This document shows positions 1 through 9,139 of a stretch of DNA of 64,000 nt, piece after piece. This DNA is from Laburnicola sp. R22_1 (Eukaryota; Ascomycota; Dothideomycetes; Pleosporales; Didymosphaeriaceae). The DNA lies in the NCBI GenBank assembly GCA_014281115.1, contig JACONQ010000006.1:124001-188000 (forward strand). Reading direction: 5' to 3'. Both the position numbers and the translations under genes were made by a program. The notes below the pieces were generated by a model. That model saw only the letters and a list, made by a program, of their open reading frames with translations, was not told the origin of the DNA and made no database searches. Position 1 is the first letter of the stretch, and each line of letters opens with the position of its first letter.

Positions 1-539
1 AAGATGCGATCAGAAATAGAGAGGTGTGGATATGTAGGAGCAGGCGGGGGTTGTTAAATACGTGAAATCGCTGCGTTGTTGCCTGCATCGTTGCCTGATT
101 CATGTCTGCTGCCTGGGGAGGCGCAGGCTCGTATTCATTCGTAATTACTTGTCTGCAGCGTTGCGCACGTGCGACCCTTTCGAACTTTGTTGTGGTTGGC
201 AGTGTGTGAATTGCTTGGGGTTACGGTGTTGAGGTGTGAGGTCCAAGTGAGGTCCAGGTGAGGTCCAAGTGAGGTCCAGGTGAGGTCCAAGTGAGGTCCA
301 GGTGAGGTCCAGGTGGAGATGGCCTGTTGGGGAAGGAACAGGGATGGATGAGGTCATGGGTTCTTTCCCGCAAAAAAATCCGCAGTCCAGTCATCATCTC
401 ACATCCAATGCCCCACCCCTTCCCAATCGCCCCTTCCTTCCACCAGCTGCAACGCCTGCTTTGCCACCGCCGCAGTTTTCATAAACTCTCGCGTGTCCCT
501 CGCCGTCTACAGCTCATTCGCGCCGCGGGCGCCCGAAGC
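1..539. other. Non-coding region upstream of PUS3
   Basis: No gene is recognised here. The stretch contains an 11-bp tandem repeat (listed separately) and is probably the promoter and 5' leader of the PUS3 gene. The reading frame of PUS3 stays open upstream of its likely start, with further in-frame ATGs at 348 and 408, so part of this stretch (348-539) could encode an N-terminal extension. Minus-strand open frames here are low-complexity translations of the tandem repeat and are not credible genes. Confidence 0.5.
238..314. repeat. 11-bp tandem repeat, seven units
   Basis: Seven head-to-tail copies of an 11-bp unit (GAGGTCCARGT), with A or G at the variable position, mostly alternating. It ends about 30 bp before the first in-frame ATG (348) of the PUS3 frame, so it lies in the promoter or 5' leader. 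Function is unknown; tandem arrays of this size often vary in copy number between strains. Confidence 0.9.
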
Positions 540-2368
540 ATGCGATCGAGCTACGACCAGTGGACACACGAGCAGCTGGTCGCGCGGATCCAGGACCTGG
601 AGGCGCAATTGCAGCCGCCGCCGCCGCCGCAGCCGCAGGACACCGCCTGGACGGCGAAACCTGCCGAGCCGAATGCTGCGACCTTCACGAGCTTTCCGAT
701 CCCGGCGCCGGGCCACGACCACAAGCAGACGCCGTTCCGCAAACCGCCCAAGCAGCAGCCCAAGCCCTTTGACGCATCGCGATACAGCTCCAGACTCATT
801 GCGCTCAAGTTCGCATACTTGGGCCAGAAGTACAACGGGCTCGAGCACCATGCCAACAACACCACGCCCTTGCCCACGATAGAAGAGGAGCTGTGGAAGG
901 CGCTGGCCAAGACAAGACTGATCAGCCCCACGCCGAGGGGAGAAGAAGAGAGGGAACGATATAGCAGGCTAGACCGGAAAGCATTCGAAGCCTGGGATAG
1001 GGATGGTGCCGACGTGAATTGGGACGGCTGCGAATACTCGAAATGCGGCAGGACGGACCGGGGCGTGAGCGCCTTTGGGCAGGTCATTGGGCTGCGCGTC
1101 AGAAGCAATAGGCCTCTACCAAGGACACAAACTCCCATCACACCTGCAGAGGACGCCGTGGCAGACGATGCGTCAGATTTGGCACCATTCTCCCCGTCTG
1201 GAGGCGATTCAGTTGCGCCCGTAAAGCCTTTCGACGACATCAAAGACGAAATCTCCTACATCCAGCTGCTGAATCGCGTGCTACCACCCGACATTCGCAT
1301 CTACGCATGGTGCCCCAACCCGCCGCCCGGCTTCTCCGCCCGCTTTTCCTGCAAAGAAAGACGCTACAAATACTTCTTCACAAACCCTTGCTTTGCTCCG
1401 CCCCCAGGCCCCTCTGGTGTATACTCGACCAACACGGACCAAACAGCCACGCGTGAAGGCTGGCTGGACATCGAAAAGATGCGCGAGGCATGCAATGAAC
1501 TCGTCGGGCTCCACGACTTCCGCAACTTCTGCAAGATCGACGCCTCGAAACAGCTCACCAACTTCAAACGGCGCATCTTCCACGCCGCCATCGAAGAAGT
1601 CAGCCCCCTATCCGTCCCATCTTTCCTCTCGCATCCCGCGCTTCAAAATCCAAACGCCGCCGCCCAACAACCCAAAATGTACGCCTTTGTGCTCCACGGC
1701 TCCGCCTTCCTCTGGCACCAGGTCCGCTCCATAGTAGCCACCCTCTTCCTCATCGGCCAGCGTCTTGAGTCCCCCTCGCTCATCCCCGCACTCCTCGACA
1801 TCGCGTCCAACCCGACGCGCCCAAAATATGAAATGGCCTCGGACGCCCCCCTCGTCCTCTGGGACTGCATCTTCCCGCACGCATCCGAAGTACAGTCTTC
1901 CGAGGAGCGCGCACACGGCTACCAAGACAGCCTAAACTGGGTATACGTCGGTGACGAGGCCGGCGGCATCGAGCATAAAAGCTTGGGGGGAAAGAAACAT
2001 GGCGCGCTGAGTGGTGTGGGGAGGGGGAAGTGGGGTCGCGGCGGTGTCATGGATGATGTCTGGGATCTTTGGAGGGGGCATAAGATGGATGAGACGTTGG
2101 CTGCGTTGCTGCTTGATGCGGTTGCTGCGCAGGGGAGGGCGACGTTGGATGCGCAGCTGGGTGGGGAGGAGGAGGGGGTGTTGGGCTGGGGAGGGGTGGG
2201 GCGAGGGTGTTTGATGGGGGGAATGTGGGGAGGGCGAAGGGCGTGTATGTGCCGGTGTTGGAGAGGGAGAGGCAGGATCCTGTGGAGGTGGTGAATGAGC
2301 GGTATGCGAGGAGGAAGGGGTTGGATCCTAAGGGGACGAAAGCTAGAGACGAGGATGTGGATGAGTGA
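540..2368 (+). CDS. PUS3: tRNA pseudouridine(38/39) synthase, Pus3/Deg1 family, with an apparent frameshift
   Basis: Predicted to isomerise U38/U39 in the anticodon arm of tRNAs. The TruA-type fold is seen from LKFAYLGQKYNG (substrate-binding start) through the catalytic motif CGRTDRGVSAFGQ (Asp nucleophile), then FSARFSCKERRYKYFF, LVGLHDFRNFCK and FLWHQVRSIVA, all typical of the family. The start at 540 opens MRSSYDQWTHEQLVARIQDL, a short predicted coiled coil; the same frame is open upstream with ATGs at 348 and 408. The frame runs into non-homologous Gly/Trp/Arg-rich sequence after about 2200 and stops at 2294. The conserved family tail (GGNVGR, GVYVPV, NERYARRKG) is instead encoded in another frame from about 2207 to the stop at 2366-2368. 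One base missing in a G-rich run near 2207 explains this; no intron of acceptable size fits. Either a sequencing error or a real lesion. Family assignment is firm. Confidence 0.9.
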
Positions 2369-2440
2369 GATGGTGCTTTTTTTTTTATAGACGATACCCA
2401 ATGCTTATTGCAAGTGTGATGACTTCTTTTATATGTTGTG

Positions 2441-2479
<39 letters not shown>

Positions 2480-2783
2480 TTAGAATTTTCTTAGGGAGGT
2501 TCCATATTCTTTTTAATTTGTGGACAAGGGATAGGAGTAAAGTGGACGCCGCGGGGAATAGAATAAGAAGAATGAGGTGTATGGGTATCATAGCTTCTTT
2601 ATTACAAGTCTCTCGCGATGAGCGCGCCAGTAAGCACGCACGCATGTAAACGGGCTAATCTGTCTCGAGATGTCCGAATTATACAGCTTTGATCCTGGCG
2701 CAGATGTACATTGGGCTTTTCCCCATCTGTTCACCAGACCAAAATATGCCCCTCCCCCTTCCACCTCCTCCCCACCCGCCCAC
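2369..2783. other. Intergenic region between convergent PUS3 and HUB1
   Basis: No gene is visible. It holds the 3' flanks of two convergent genes and a TA/TG microsatellite at about 2438-2480. Confidence 0.6.
2438..2480. repeat. (TA)n(TG)n microsatellite
   Basis: A run of about 12 TA dinucleotides followed directly by about 9 TG dinucleotides, between the stop codons of two convergent genes. Confidence 0.9.
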
Positions 2784-3509
2784 TCAATCCCCCGTATTCA
2801 ACTCCAAATCAATCTGCACCCCATGGCTAACGCCATAATCTGCCAAACTCAGCTGATCGTGAAACGGCCGCTCGCCCTGCCGCTTGAGCATAATCTCGTG
2901 CACGGGGCGGCCAATCTTGGCGGCGACCATGGCTTTGAACACGCGCACGGGGTCCGAGGCCATGCAGGGGATTTGGGCTTTGGTGCCGAGGCGGTCGTTG
3001 ACGGATACGATTATCATGGGTTCGCCCGTTGGTGGGGGGGCTGCGGCGGCCGCGGCAGGGGGGGGGACCATTTTGGAGTCGCGGTCGCGGGAGGTGCGTC
3101 GGCGATGGGAGCGGTCCGAGGAACGGTCGCGACGCTCGCCGCGTCGGTCGGTGTCCCGTCCCCGTCTGCTGTTGCTGTCTCTGTCTCTGTCTCGTCCGGA
3201 GCCGCGGTCGCGCTCGTCTCTTGATCTGGGACCTCGGTCTCTATCGTCACGACCTCGGTCTCGGTCTCGGTCTCTCTCGTAGCCGCTGCGTCTGTCGTCT
3301 CTGTCTCTGGTTCTGTCTCGATCTCCGGCATCGCGGCCGGGCTTCTTCCATTTTAGGCCGGTGTAGGATTTCGGTTTGCGGGGAGGGCTTCGGCGGGGTG
3401 AGCGTGAGCGAGAGCGGGAGCGTGTGCGTGTGTCTTTGGATTCGGATTTGGGGGCGGGCGAGTGGGAGGTTGAGCGCGCAGGGCGGGTTTCTGGGGAGGG
3501 CGAGGGCAT
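2784..3509 (-). CDS. HUB1: SR-rich protein with C-terminal HUB1/UBL5 ubiquitin-like domain
   Basis: Single-exon protein of 241 aa. The last ~75 residues match the Hub1/UBL5 fold: start MIIVSVNDRLGTKAQIPC, then the DPVRVFK helix region, KIGRPVHEIMLKRQG and LADYGVSHGVQIDLEL. Hub1 is known to bind Snu66/Prp38 in the U4/U6.U5 tri-snRNP without covalent conjugation and to tune alternative splicing. The first ~150 residues are Arg/Ser/Asp-rich with many RS, RD and SR dipeptides (e.g. RTRSRSRSRSPRR) and an Ala/Pro linker just before the UBL. Yeast and human Hub1 are only ~73 aa, so this is an SR-domain fusion or a wrong gene model; one uninterrupted frame favours a true fusion. The usual C-terminal Tyr-Tyr of Hub1 is replaced by LELNTGD. 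Divergent from GPI15 across a 299-bp promoter. Nuclear location is inferred. Confidence 0.88.
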   Translation of the reverse strand: MPSPSPETRPARSTSHSPAPKSESKDTRTRSRSRSRSPRRSPPRKPKSYTGLKWKKPGRDAGDRDRTRDRDDRRSGYERDRDRDRGRDDRDRGPRSRDERDRGSGRDRDRDSNSRRGRDTDRRGERRDRSSDRSHRRRTSRDRDSKMVPPPAAAAAAPPPTGEPMIIVSVNDRLGTKAQIPCMASDPVRVFKAMVAAKIGRPVHEIMLKRQGERPFHDQLSLADYGVSHGVQIDLELNTGD

Positions 3510-3808
3510 GCTTGGTAAGGGATGGCGGTGGATGAGAAGCTATGGTGGCGAGGGCGGCGAGAGGGAGATTTGGTTGAAGAAATGCTCTCGTTTACAATAG
3601 GATCCAGGAGAAATTTCGACTCCAAATCGTGACAGTACCGGTAGTGGGTGGGGATAGAGGAAGGCAGACGGAGTTTCCTTTCTCCTACTAAGGAAGCTAT
3701 GACCCTCGCTACTTCCCGCTAAGGCTGAGGCACGTCGTTCCTCCTCCACTCATTCACCCACTTTCACCCGCCCGGGCTCCCTCGAGCAGCGTACCCTACG
3801 ATGCCGGC
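3510..3808. promoter_or_regulatory. Shared promoter of HUB1 and GPI15
   Basis: 299 bp between two divergent start codons. No TATA box or factor site is asserted. A 6-codon upstream ORF starts at 3801 and overlaps the GPI15 start region. Confidence 0.5.
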
Positions 3809-3821
3809 ATGTCGACCATGA
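3801..3821 (+). promoter_or_regulatory. Short upstream ORF overlapping the GPI15 start
   Basis: ATG at 3801 begins a six-codon frame (MPACRP) ending in TGA at 3819-3821. It overlaps the first GPI15 ATG (3809) in another frame, and its stop overlaps the in-frame ATG at 3818 in an ATGA arrangement. This would act on translation only if the transcript starts upstream of 3801, which the sequence cannot show. Confidence 0.4.
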
Positions 3822-4559
3822 TGAGCGTCTTGCAGCGGCTCAGCTCGCCTCCCGCTCAAACGCTGCGCACTCTACAACCTACCCAAGCCACGGTTGCGTA
3901 CACGGTGTCTACGCGTCGTGATGCGAACACTATTCCTGGTATCGTGAGATTTCATGCTAGTATTGTGCTCCGCATATTGGTGGCATGTGCAACGGCACTT
4001 TTTGTCTGGATAAAATGGTGCTTCAGCTATGGGAAGCACAACACGCTTCTACAATGGGTGCTGGGCAGCTCGCGCGAGGAATGGCTCTATAAACTCGCCG
4101 AAGGTCGGCAATGGCGATACCTAGCTCCCGGAGCCTTAACTACATTCTATCTACTCCTCCGTCGAGGATATGCAGGTATGTTTCACGGCGCCTAGCCTCT
4201 CCCCCAAAGCCCAGCCGCACAATTACTAACTCCCCGCAGAAGAATCCCTCACCGTTCTCCACGGGCTCGGCCTACAGACCAGCACCACGTCCTCTTTGTA
4301 CCTTCGTACGCCGACCACGCGCTTCATACCGACGACGAGCATCCAGGATATCTTCATCCATGAGGCGTTTAGGGGGTTTGAGGTGCGGTTTTATCTTGCT
4401 GTTGTGGTCAAGGGGGAGGAGGATGTGGTGGTGGTGTTTCCGAGGTTGTTGCCGCGGCGGGTGGTGTTGGAGGAGGTGTGGAGGGGGGCAAGGGCGTGTT
4501 TGTATGAGGGTAGAGAGGCGAAACTGCGCGCGGGGGTGAAGGTGGACGTGGATGCATGA
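3809..4559 (+). CDS. GPI15: GPI-GlcNAc transferase subunit, PIG-H/Gpi15 family
   Basis: Subunit of the ER enzyme that adds GlcNAc to phosphatidylinositol, the first step of GPI-anchor synthesis. Exon 1 is 3809-4175; a 64-nt intron (donor GTATGT at 4176, ACTAAC branch site near 4225, acceptor CAG at 4239) joins exon 2, 4240-4559, giving about 228 aa. Exon 1 has a hydrophobic hairpin (IVLRILVACATALFVWIKW, then YLAPGALTTFYLLL). Exon 2 carries the PIG-H signature: EESLTVLHGLGLQ, RFIPTTSIQDIFIHEAFRGF, YLAVVVKGE and VVVFPRLLPR. Frame continuity across the intron restores the motif exactly, which supports the splice sites. An alternative start is the ATG at 3818. The start region overlaps a short upstream ORF. 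Confidence 0.93.
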
Positions 4560-4813
4560 CAGTGAGGTTAGTAGGGTGTGTTCGAAATACAGCCTCGTAC
4601 AACTCCTCTGCAAGCACCGCCATGGAAGAATTTATGTCCGATGCTAAGATATGTGTAGCTATATACTAGGAAGTATAAATACAGTTTCCATACTCTATTG
4701 TTAGCTATCAGGTCTTAGTATCGGACACGTATCCTTTCATCGGGGTGCAAGTCTAATGCGTATGATAAGGAACCCACTCTAAGTAGAAGCTCGCAGTGTT
4801 CAAACAAACATAA
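4560..4813. other. Intergenic region between convergent GPI15 and the RWD gene
   Basis: 254 bp of 3' flank shared by two convergent genes. Nothing recognisable beyond presumed untranslated sequence. Confidence 0.5.
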
Positions 4814-5707
4814 TCACATCAACACCTTCGCTAGCACATCCCCCAAACCCCTCTCCCCCAACCACCCCTCTACAGCCTTCATATCCCCCCGATTCGCCCT
4901 CGCGCCCCTCCTCTCCCCTACCTCATCTGTAATCTCCCGCATATCCGCAAACACCCTCACCACGCCCTCTTCACGATGCCGCTCACTCACTTTCTTATGA
5001 TGCGCAGGGATATCGCCCCAGCTCTCCGTCTTGATGAACTTCATGTACGCGTCTATGTGCTGGCTGGTGCCTTCCAGACAGAGAAGGCCGGGCTTTCCGG
5101 CGAAGAGGAAGCCGGTTAGGGAATAGGAAGGGGCGTGAATGATGAAGTCGTCCCGTTTGGAGCGCGTGGATATGGAAGGGAAGTAGAACCAGACTCGGAC
5201 AATGGGACTGAAAACGGTGGAGGGAGTATCTAAGCTTTCTTGTTCGCTTTGTAGGTTTTGGGCGTGCGAGAGATAGGTGGTCACGGCTGAGTTGATGCAA
5301 TCGATGGTGCTGAATAAGTCTTCGTTGGCGGGGATTTGTGAGCTGAGCTGCGTGGTTGCTGCTCTGTTCATCCAGGGTGGCTGGACTATTCTTACTTTTA
5401 TCTGGGGGGTTTCTTCTGGGGGGTCGGGGCCGGTGTATGAGAATGGTACGTTGATGTCTAGTTGTAGGGGGTTGCGGTCCATGATCAGAAGATTGAGGAG
5501 AAGTGGGATCGTTGGAGCGTTGCGAAGACGCATATCAGATATTGATCCGTTTTCAACACCAGCCTTCATGGCTTGGAGCAACTTTTCCGAATTCATATCA
5601 ATTGTAAGCTCTTCAGCTGGGTACATGGACATCAAAAGGTCGATTTGCGCTAGCTGGTATTCGATGAGGTCGAGAGGCAAGAGGTGGCACGATTCTGGAA
5701 CCGACAT
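4814..5707 (-). CDS. RWD domain protein with C-terminal DUF1115 (RWDD2-like)
   Basis: Single exon, 297 aa. The N-terminal third (from LDLIEYQLAQIDLLMSMYP, through PLQLDINVPFSYT) looks like an RWD domain, a fold used for protein-protein contacts. The second half, with VRVWFYFPSIST, DFIIHAPSYSLTGFLFAGKPG and LCLEGTSQHIDAYMKFIKTE, matches the DUF1115 region that follows RWD in RWDD2 proteins and also occurs at the C terminus of Prp3. The molecular role of this family is not established. It ends with a Gly/Arg-containing charged segment. Divergent from DIB1 across 422 bp. Confidence 0.82.
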   Translation of the reverse strand: MSVPESCHLLPLDLIEYQLAQIDLLMSMYPAEELTIDMNSEKLLQAMKAGVENGSISDMRLRNAPTIPLLLNLLIMDRNPLQLDINVPFSYTGPDPPEETPQIKVRIVQPPWMNRAATTQLSSQIPANEDLFSTIDCINSAVTTYLSHAQNLQSEQESLDTPSTVFSPIVRVWFYFPSISTRSKRDDFIIHAPSYSLTGFLFAGKPGLLCLEGTSQHIDAYMKFIKTESWGDIPAHHKKVSERHREEGVVRVFADMREITDEVGERRGARANRGDMKAVEGWLGERGLGDVLAKVLM

Positions 5708-6129
5708 TGCTTTTCATCGCCTCGTTCGGCTTTCGTCTGAGTGATAGAGAGGATTACGATGGAATGAATGTGAAGTGAAATGTCACACCTGCTGAGGTAC
5801 ATACTCTAGTGTATCCATCGTGCCATCTCAAAACATAGCGCGCTAATGCGCATCAGGCTTGGCGCGGGACGAATCTTCGGGAAGTCACGAGCATGGCAGT
5901 TGCCTTGCCACTATTCCCAAAAACTGACAACCCCAAAACGATATCTCCCATCTCACCCTCCTGACCCCTACCACAGTTGTTTCACCAGCCCGTTATCACC
6001 ATTTCTAGCGCGCCGCTCGCTTCAAAACCCCCCACCGTATCGGTTTTCCGCCTTAACCACCACGTTATCAACTCCCCGATACACGCCAACAGCAAAAGAG
6101 CAAGGACTTCCAATCCAAGAAGCGTCACA
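5708..6129. promoter_or_regulatory. Shared promoter region of the RWD gene and DIB1
   Basis: 422 bp between divergent start codons. No specific motif is claimed. Confidence 0.45.
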
Positions 6130-6694
6130 ATGGGTTCCGTCGTACTCCCCCATCTGAGAACAGGATGGCACGTCGACCAAGCGATCCTCAGCGAAGAAGA
6201 CCGCCTCGTAGTCATCCGTTTCGGCCGCGACCACGACCCAGACTGCATGCGCCAAGACGAAGTGCTCTACAAGATCGCCGACAAGGTCAAGAACTTCGCC
6301 GTATGTATTATTCCCCACCCTACCCGTATTCCGTTCCCGATCATGCACACATGCAAAATACACACACACACGTGACGCATGTGCGCGGGCCTGGGAACAT
6401 ATCCATAGATCCATGTACTGATCGCACCCACAGGTAATCTACCTCTGCGACCTCGACGAAGTGCCCGACTTCAAAGCCATGTACGAGCTCTACGACGCAT
6501 GCACCATCATGTTCTTCTTCCGCAACAAGCACATGATGTGCGATTTTGGCACGGGCAACAACAACAAGCTGAACTGGGTGCTGGAGGACAAGCAGGAGCT
6601 CATCGACATTATTGAGACGATCTATCGCGGAGCGAAGAAAGGGAGGGGTTTGGTCGTCAGTCCCAAGGACTACTCGACGAGGTACCGGTATTGA
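6130..6694 (+). CDS. DIB1: U4/U6.U5 tri-snRNP protein DIB1 (Dim1/TXNL4A)
   Basis: Essential thioredoxin-fold spliceosome protein of the U5/tri-snRNP particle. Exon 1 (6130-6300) ends in VKNFA; a 133-nt intron (GTATGT donor at 6301, CAG acceptor at 6433) leads to exon 2 (6434-6694). The product is 143 aa, the standard length for the family. Diagnostic segments: LPHLRTGWHVDQAILSEEDR, MFFFRNKHMMCDFGTGNNN, NWVLEDKQELIDIIE and the invariant tail GLVVSPKDYSTRYRY. The residue aligned with the usual Trp in FGxDWDP is His here (FGRDHDPDC). The intron is longer than its neighbours and contains a CA-repeat stretch. Identification is near certain. Confidence 0.97.
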
Positions 6695-6933
6695 GGGGTG
6701 CGGGCGTGTGGTGCGGGGTGGTCAGAATGCATTGGAGTATTTTGGAGTAGGTCGTTTCTTTGAGGTTATTTTGGGTTGCGTAATTGCGGAGGTTTGGAGT
6801 CACGGAGCGTGGAACTCGAGGTGGTAGCCGGAGGTCTTGTAACTACTGGCAATTTGGGTAAAGAACATATGGTATATGCACCTCCATCCCAACAATCTCT
6901 AGGTCTTCTACTCCGTCACTTGTTCCAAAGAGC

Positions 6934-7080
6934 TCACATAACTGTGCGGCAGCCGCAACACTTATTCGGTTTGCCAGATTCCTTGGGCATTGGAGGGCCG
7001 GACGGGGCGGGAAAGGTGCCCTTCGGCGGGCTAGCCGGTGGACGTGGTCCGGCCTTCAAGCCCTCGAGATCGCCACCCAT
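6934..7080 (-). CDS. Possible 48-aa protein with a CCxC motif
   Basis: Unrecognised short open frame starting at ATG 7080. It encodes a Pro/Gly/Lys-rich peptide ending KPNKCCGCRTVM. The sequence keeps normal base composition and lies 3' of DIB1 on the opposite strand. The Lys-Pro then Cys-Cys-x-Cys pattern recalls the N-terminal copper site of COX17, but the twin CX9C part of COX17 is not found downstream, and the two-base-shifted continuation (CELFGTSD) is only loosely similar. It could be a small real gene, a decayed one, or chance. Confidence 0.25.
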   Translation of the reverse strand: MGGDLEGLKAGPRPPASPPKGTFPAPSGPPMPKESGKPNKCCGCRTVM

Positions 7081-8810
7081 GCTATAGCTATCAGTTTAGA
7101 GTTAAACAGCTGTAGATAGATCAGGCAACTGGCGTCTTGTGCCATTCTGTCAACATGACCAAGTTCTATGGCATCTGTGTCTCCTATACTGCATATCAGC
7201 CTATGGATACTACATTAACTAAGGTTTGAGTGCGTACCTGCGACGGAATCGGGATCTGTGCAAAAATTCATGGTTGACATGGTCGATTGAATTGGTTGGG
7301 TTGATGAAATGGATGGAGTTGCTGTGCCGCGTCTACTTCGTACCGCGAGCAAGCGGCCAGTGCACAGGACGACCGGTGCCATTCTTAGATCGGCCAGTTC
7401 TCAAGTCGACCTAGTGTCGTTTTTTCATAATCTACACGAACTACCTGATAGCGACTATAAGGTGGAGAGGTCAAGCTTTTGTAGGACTCTGTAAGGAGTG
7501 ACGGACAGTCACGGACGTGAATTTTATCTTACGCGCTGCACATTGTAGGGCATATTGCTGTTATGTGTTGTTGGCTATTACCTAGGTACTATACAAGGCG
7601 TTAGCCAAAGTACTCCTTAACATACGAGCGTTAAAGTACTTGCTAGTTACTGTTAGTGGGTCTTCTTTGGACACTGATATCCTACAAAAGCTTACAAAAG
7701 GTGTCAGATGTGATATGTACTATGTGCCCCTTTTTTACTTGCTTTGGCCATTGAACCGTGGTTGTGTAAGATAGTGTGTAAGAAATGGTCCTCATCCATC
7801 GTGATATGCCATGCCGCCGCTACTCCACACTAGGAGAAACACTTAAAAGAGACCTTAGGGATGGCTGTTATACGCCACTTTGATTTCGATATTGATTCAA
7901 TAGTTCAGCGGGTGCTTCTACCTATTCACTATTCTAATATGAACAGTAGTAGTGAATTGGTTATTTGGTCAGTTAGTCGTATTGAAGATTGGCGCCTACT
8001 GTGATACCACGAGTAAGATTCGGCTCGCGAGTCTGAATGGTGTGTGATAAAATCTTCGTATGGGTCGGCAGCGTACATGTAGTCGACGTAACGTAGCACC
8101 CTAGGCATGGTATTGTTGGCCTGCATTTAACTACGCTACGACTAGTATGGGCGCTACGTACGTATAGTAGCCTAATTGAATGTTTGAATCCGCCCTGTAA
8201 GTGTATTATATTAGCTTAGGGATATTACTGTACAGCATGAATACATATGTATACTATATGGAGTCATTACGTAGTCAGTTAGCTAAGGTAGCTCCAGGGC
8301 TGCATGTATGTCACGTCGCCCGAACTATACCTAGGTACCTACATATATATAAGGTATGTAATCAGCTCCCTTACACACAGAAACAATCATCGGACCCTTA
8401 AATAACCACTTGCCCACATTAGCATCTGGTGTACATACCTTAGGTACAACACAGCTTGGCCTACAATAATAGCTACTGTACAGCTGTACATATGGCTTAT
8501 ATATATACAGATTACAACTAGGGTATGGTCCAGAAGGCAGCTACATACGTACGACTTACGGGCTGTACTACATCACCAACAAAAACATGTTAGTTGTCAC
8601 GATTGCACTACAGCTCGTACTAGATAGAGCCTATACCACCCGTGGACGGTCTTGATTCACGTAATCCACTAGCGCCTAAACCCTCACACTAAAAATCTCA
8701 CGTGAGTCAAGACCGACAGGTCTGGACCTGGTGGTACCTAGTACACCTGGGCACTCTGTTAACCACGTGTGGGCTTGTGGGCTGGGCTAACTTTAATGAT
8801 ATATAAACCA
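7081..8810. other. Gene-empty transition into the AT-rich block
   Basis: Mixed-composition sequence with no recognised protein or RNA gene. Open frames are short and carry no motif. It becomes gradually more AT-rich towards 8.8 kb. An imperfect inverted repeat (8647-8715) is listed separately. Confidence 0.6.
8647..8715. repeat. 16-bp inverted repeat with a 37-nt loop
   Basis: Left arm CGGTCTTGATTCACGT (8647-8662) pairs with right arm ACGTGAGTCAAGACCG (8700-8715) with one mismatch. No target duplication was seen. It could be the ends of a tiny non-autonomous transposon or a hairpin. Confidence 0.75.
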
Positions 8811-8904
8811 ATAACCCCTTTTTGTCAACACTATGAAACGCTTTTCTGTCTCCACAACAGCAGGAGGGATAACTGCTATTATTTGTAATCTTTTATTAGA
8901 AACT
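8811..8904. repeat. Less mutated copy of a repeat found again at about 59799-59890
   Basis: Both copies read TAACCCCTTTTT, then GCTTTTCTGT, a variable stretch, AGGAGGRATAACTGCTATTA and TTATTAGAAAC. In this copy the middle is CCACAACAGCAGG; at about 59840 it is TTAATAATAGTAGG, i.e. CA changed to TA at successive sites. It marks the left edge of the AT-rich block. Confidence 0.75.
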
Positions 8905-9139
8905 GTAAGAAACGGTTAGCGGAGTAATGTAGAGCACGATGAGAGGTAACAGCGTATATTAGGTGGTGGTAGATGAGGGCATGTTTGGTTCCGCCAGTTC
9001 GGGGCGTTAGAAAGGCTCCAGTTTACTGACTTAGTAAAATTAACGTATAACTAGGGCCTTGTTTAGTTTTTTTATTAGCGCTAGAAGACTTTTAGCAATA
9101 TTAGTTTCGGCCTATTATTAGCTAATTTTACATCCTTAC

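Noticed and set aside
2160..2205. A short intron as the explanation of the PUS3 frame break
   Set aside because: Candidate GT-AG pairs here give introns of 28-45 nt in pure G-rich sequence without a branch site, and the 45-nt option does not shift the frame.
6934..6950. CaaX-type pheromone precursor ending
   Set aside because: The C terminus is CRTVM, with five residues from the Cys, so it is not a CaaX box.
6776..7087. 103-codon open frame on the plus strand
   Set aside because: No motif, no Kozak or splice support, and it starts in the 3' flank of DIB1; the opposite-strand 48-codon frame is at least as plausible.
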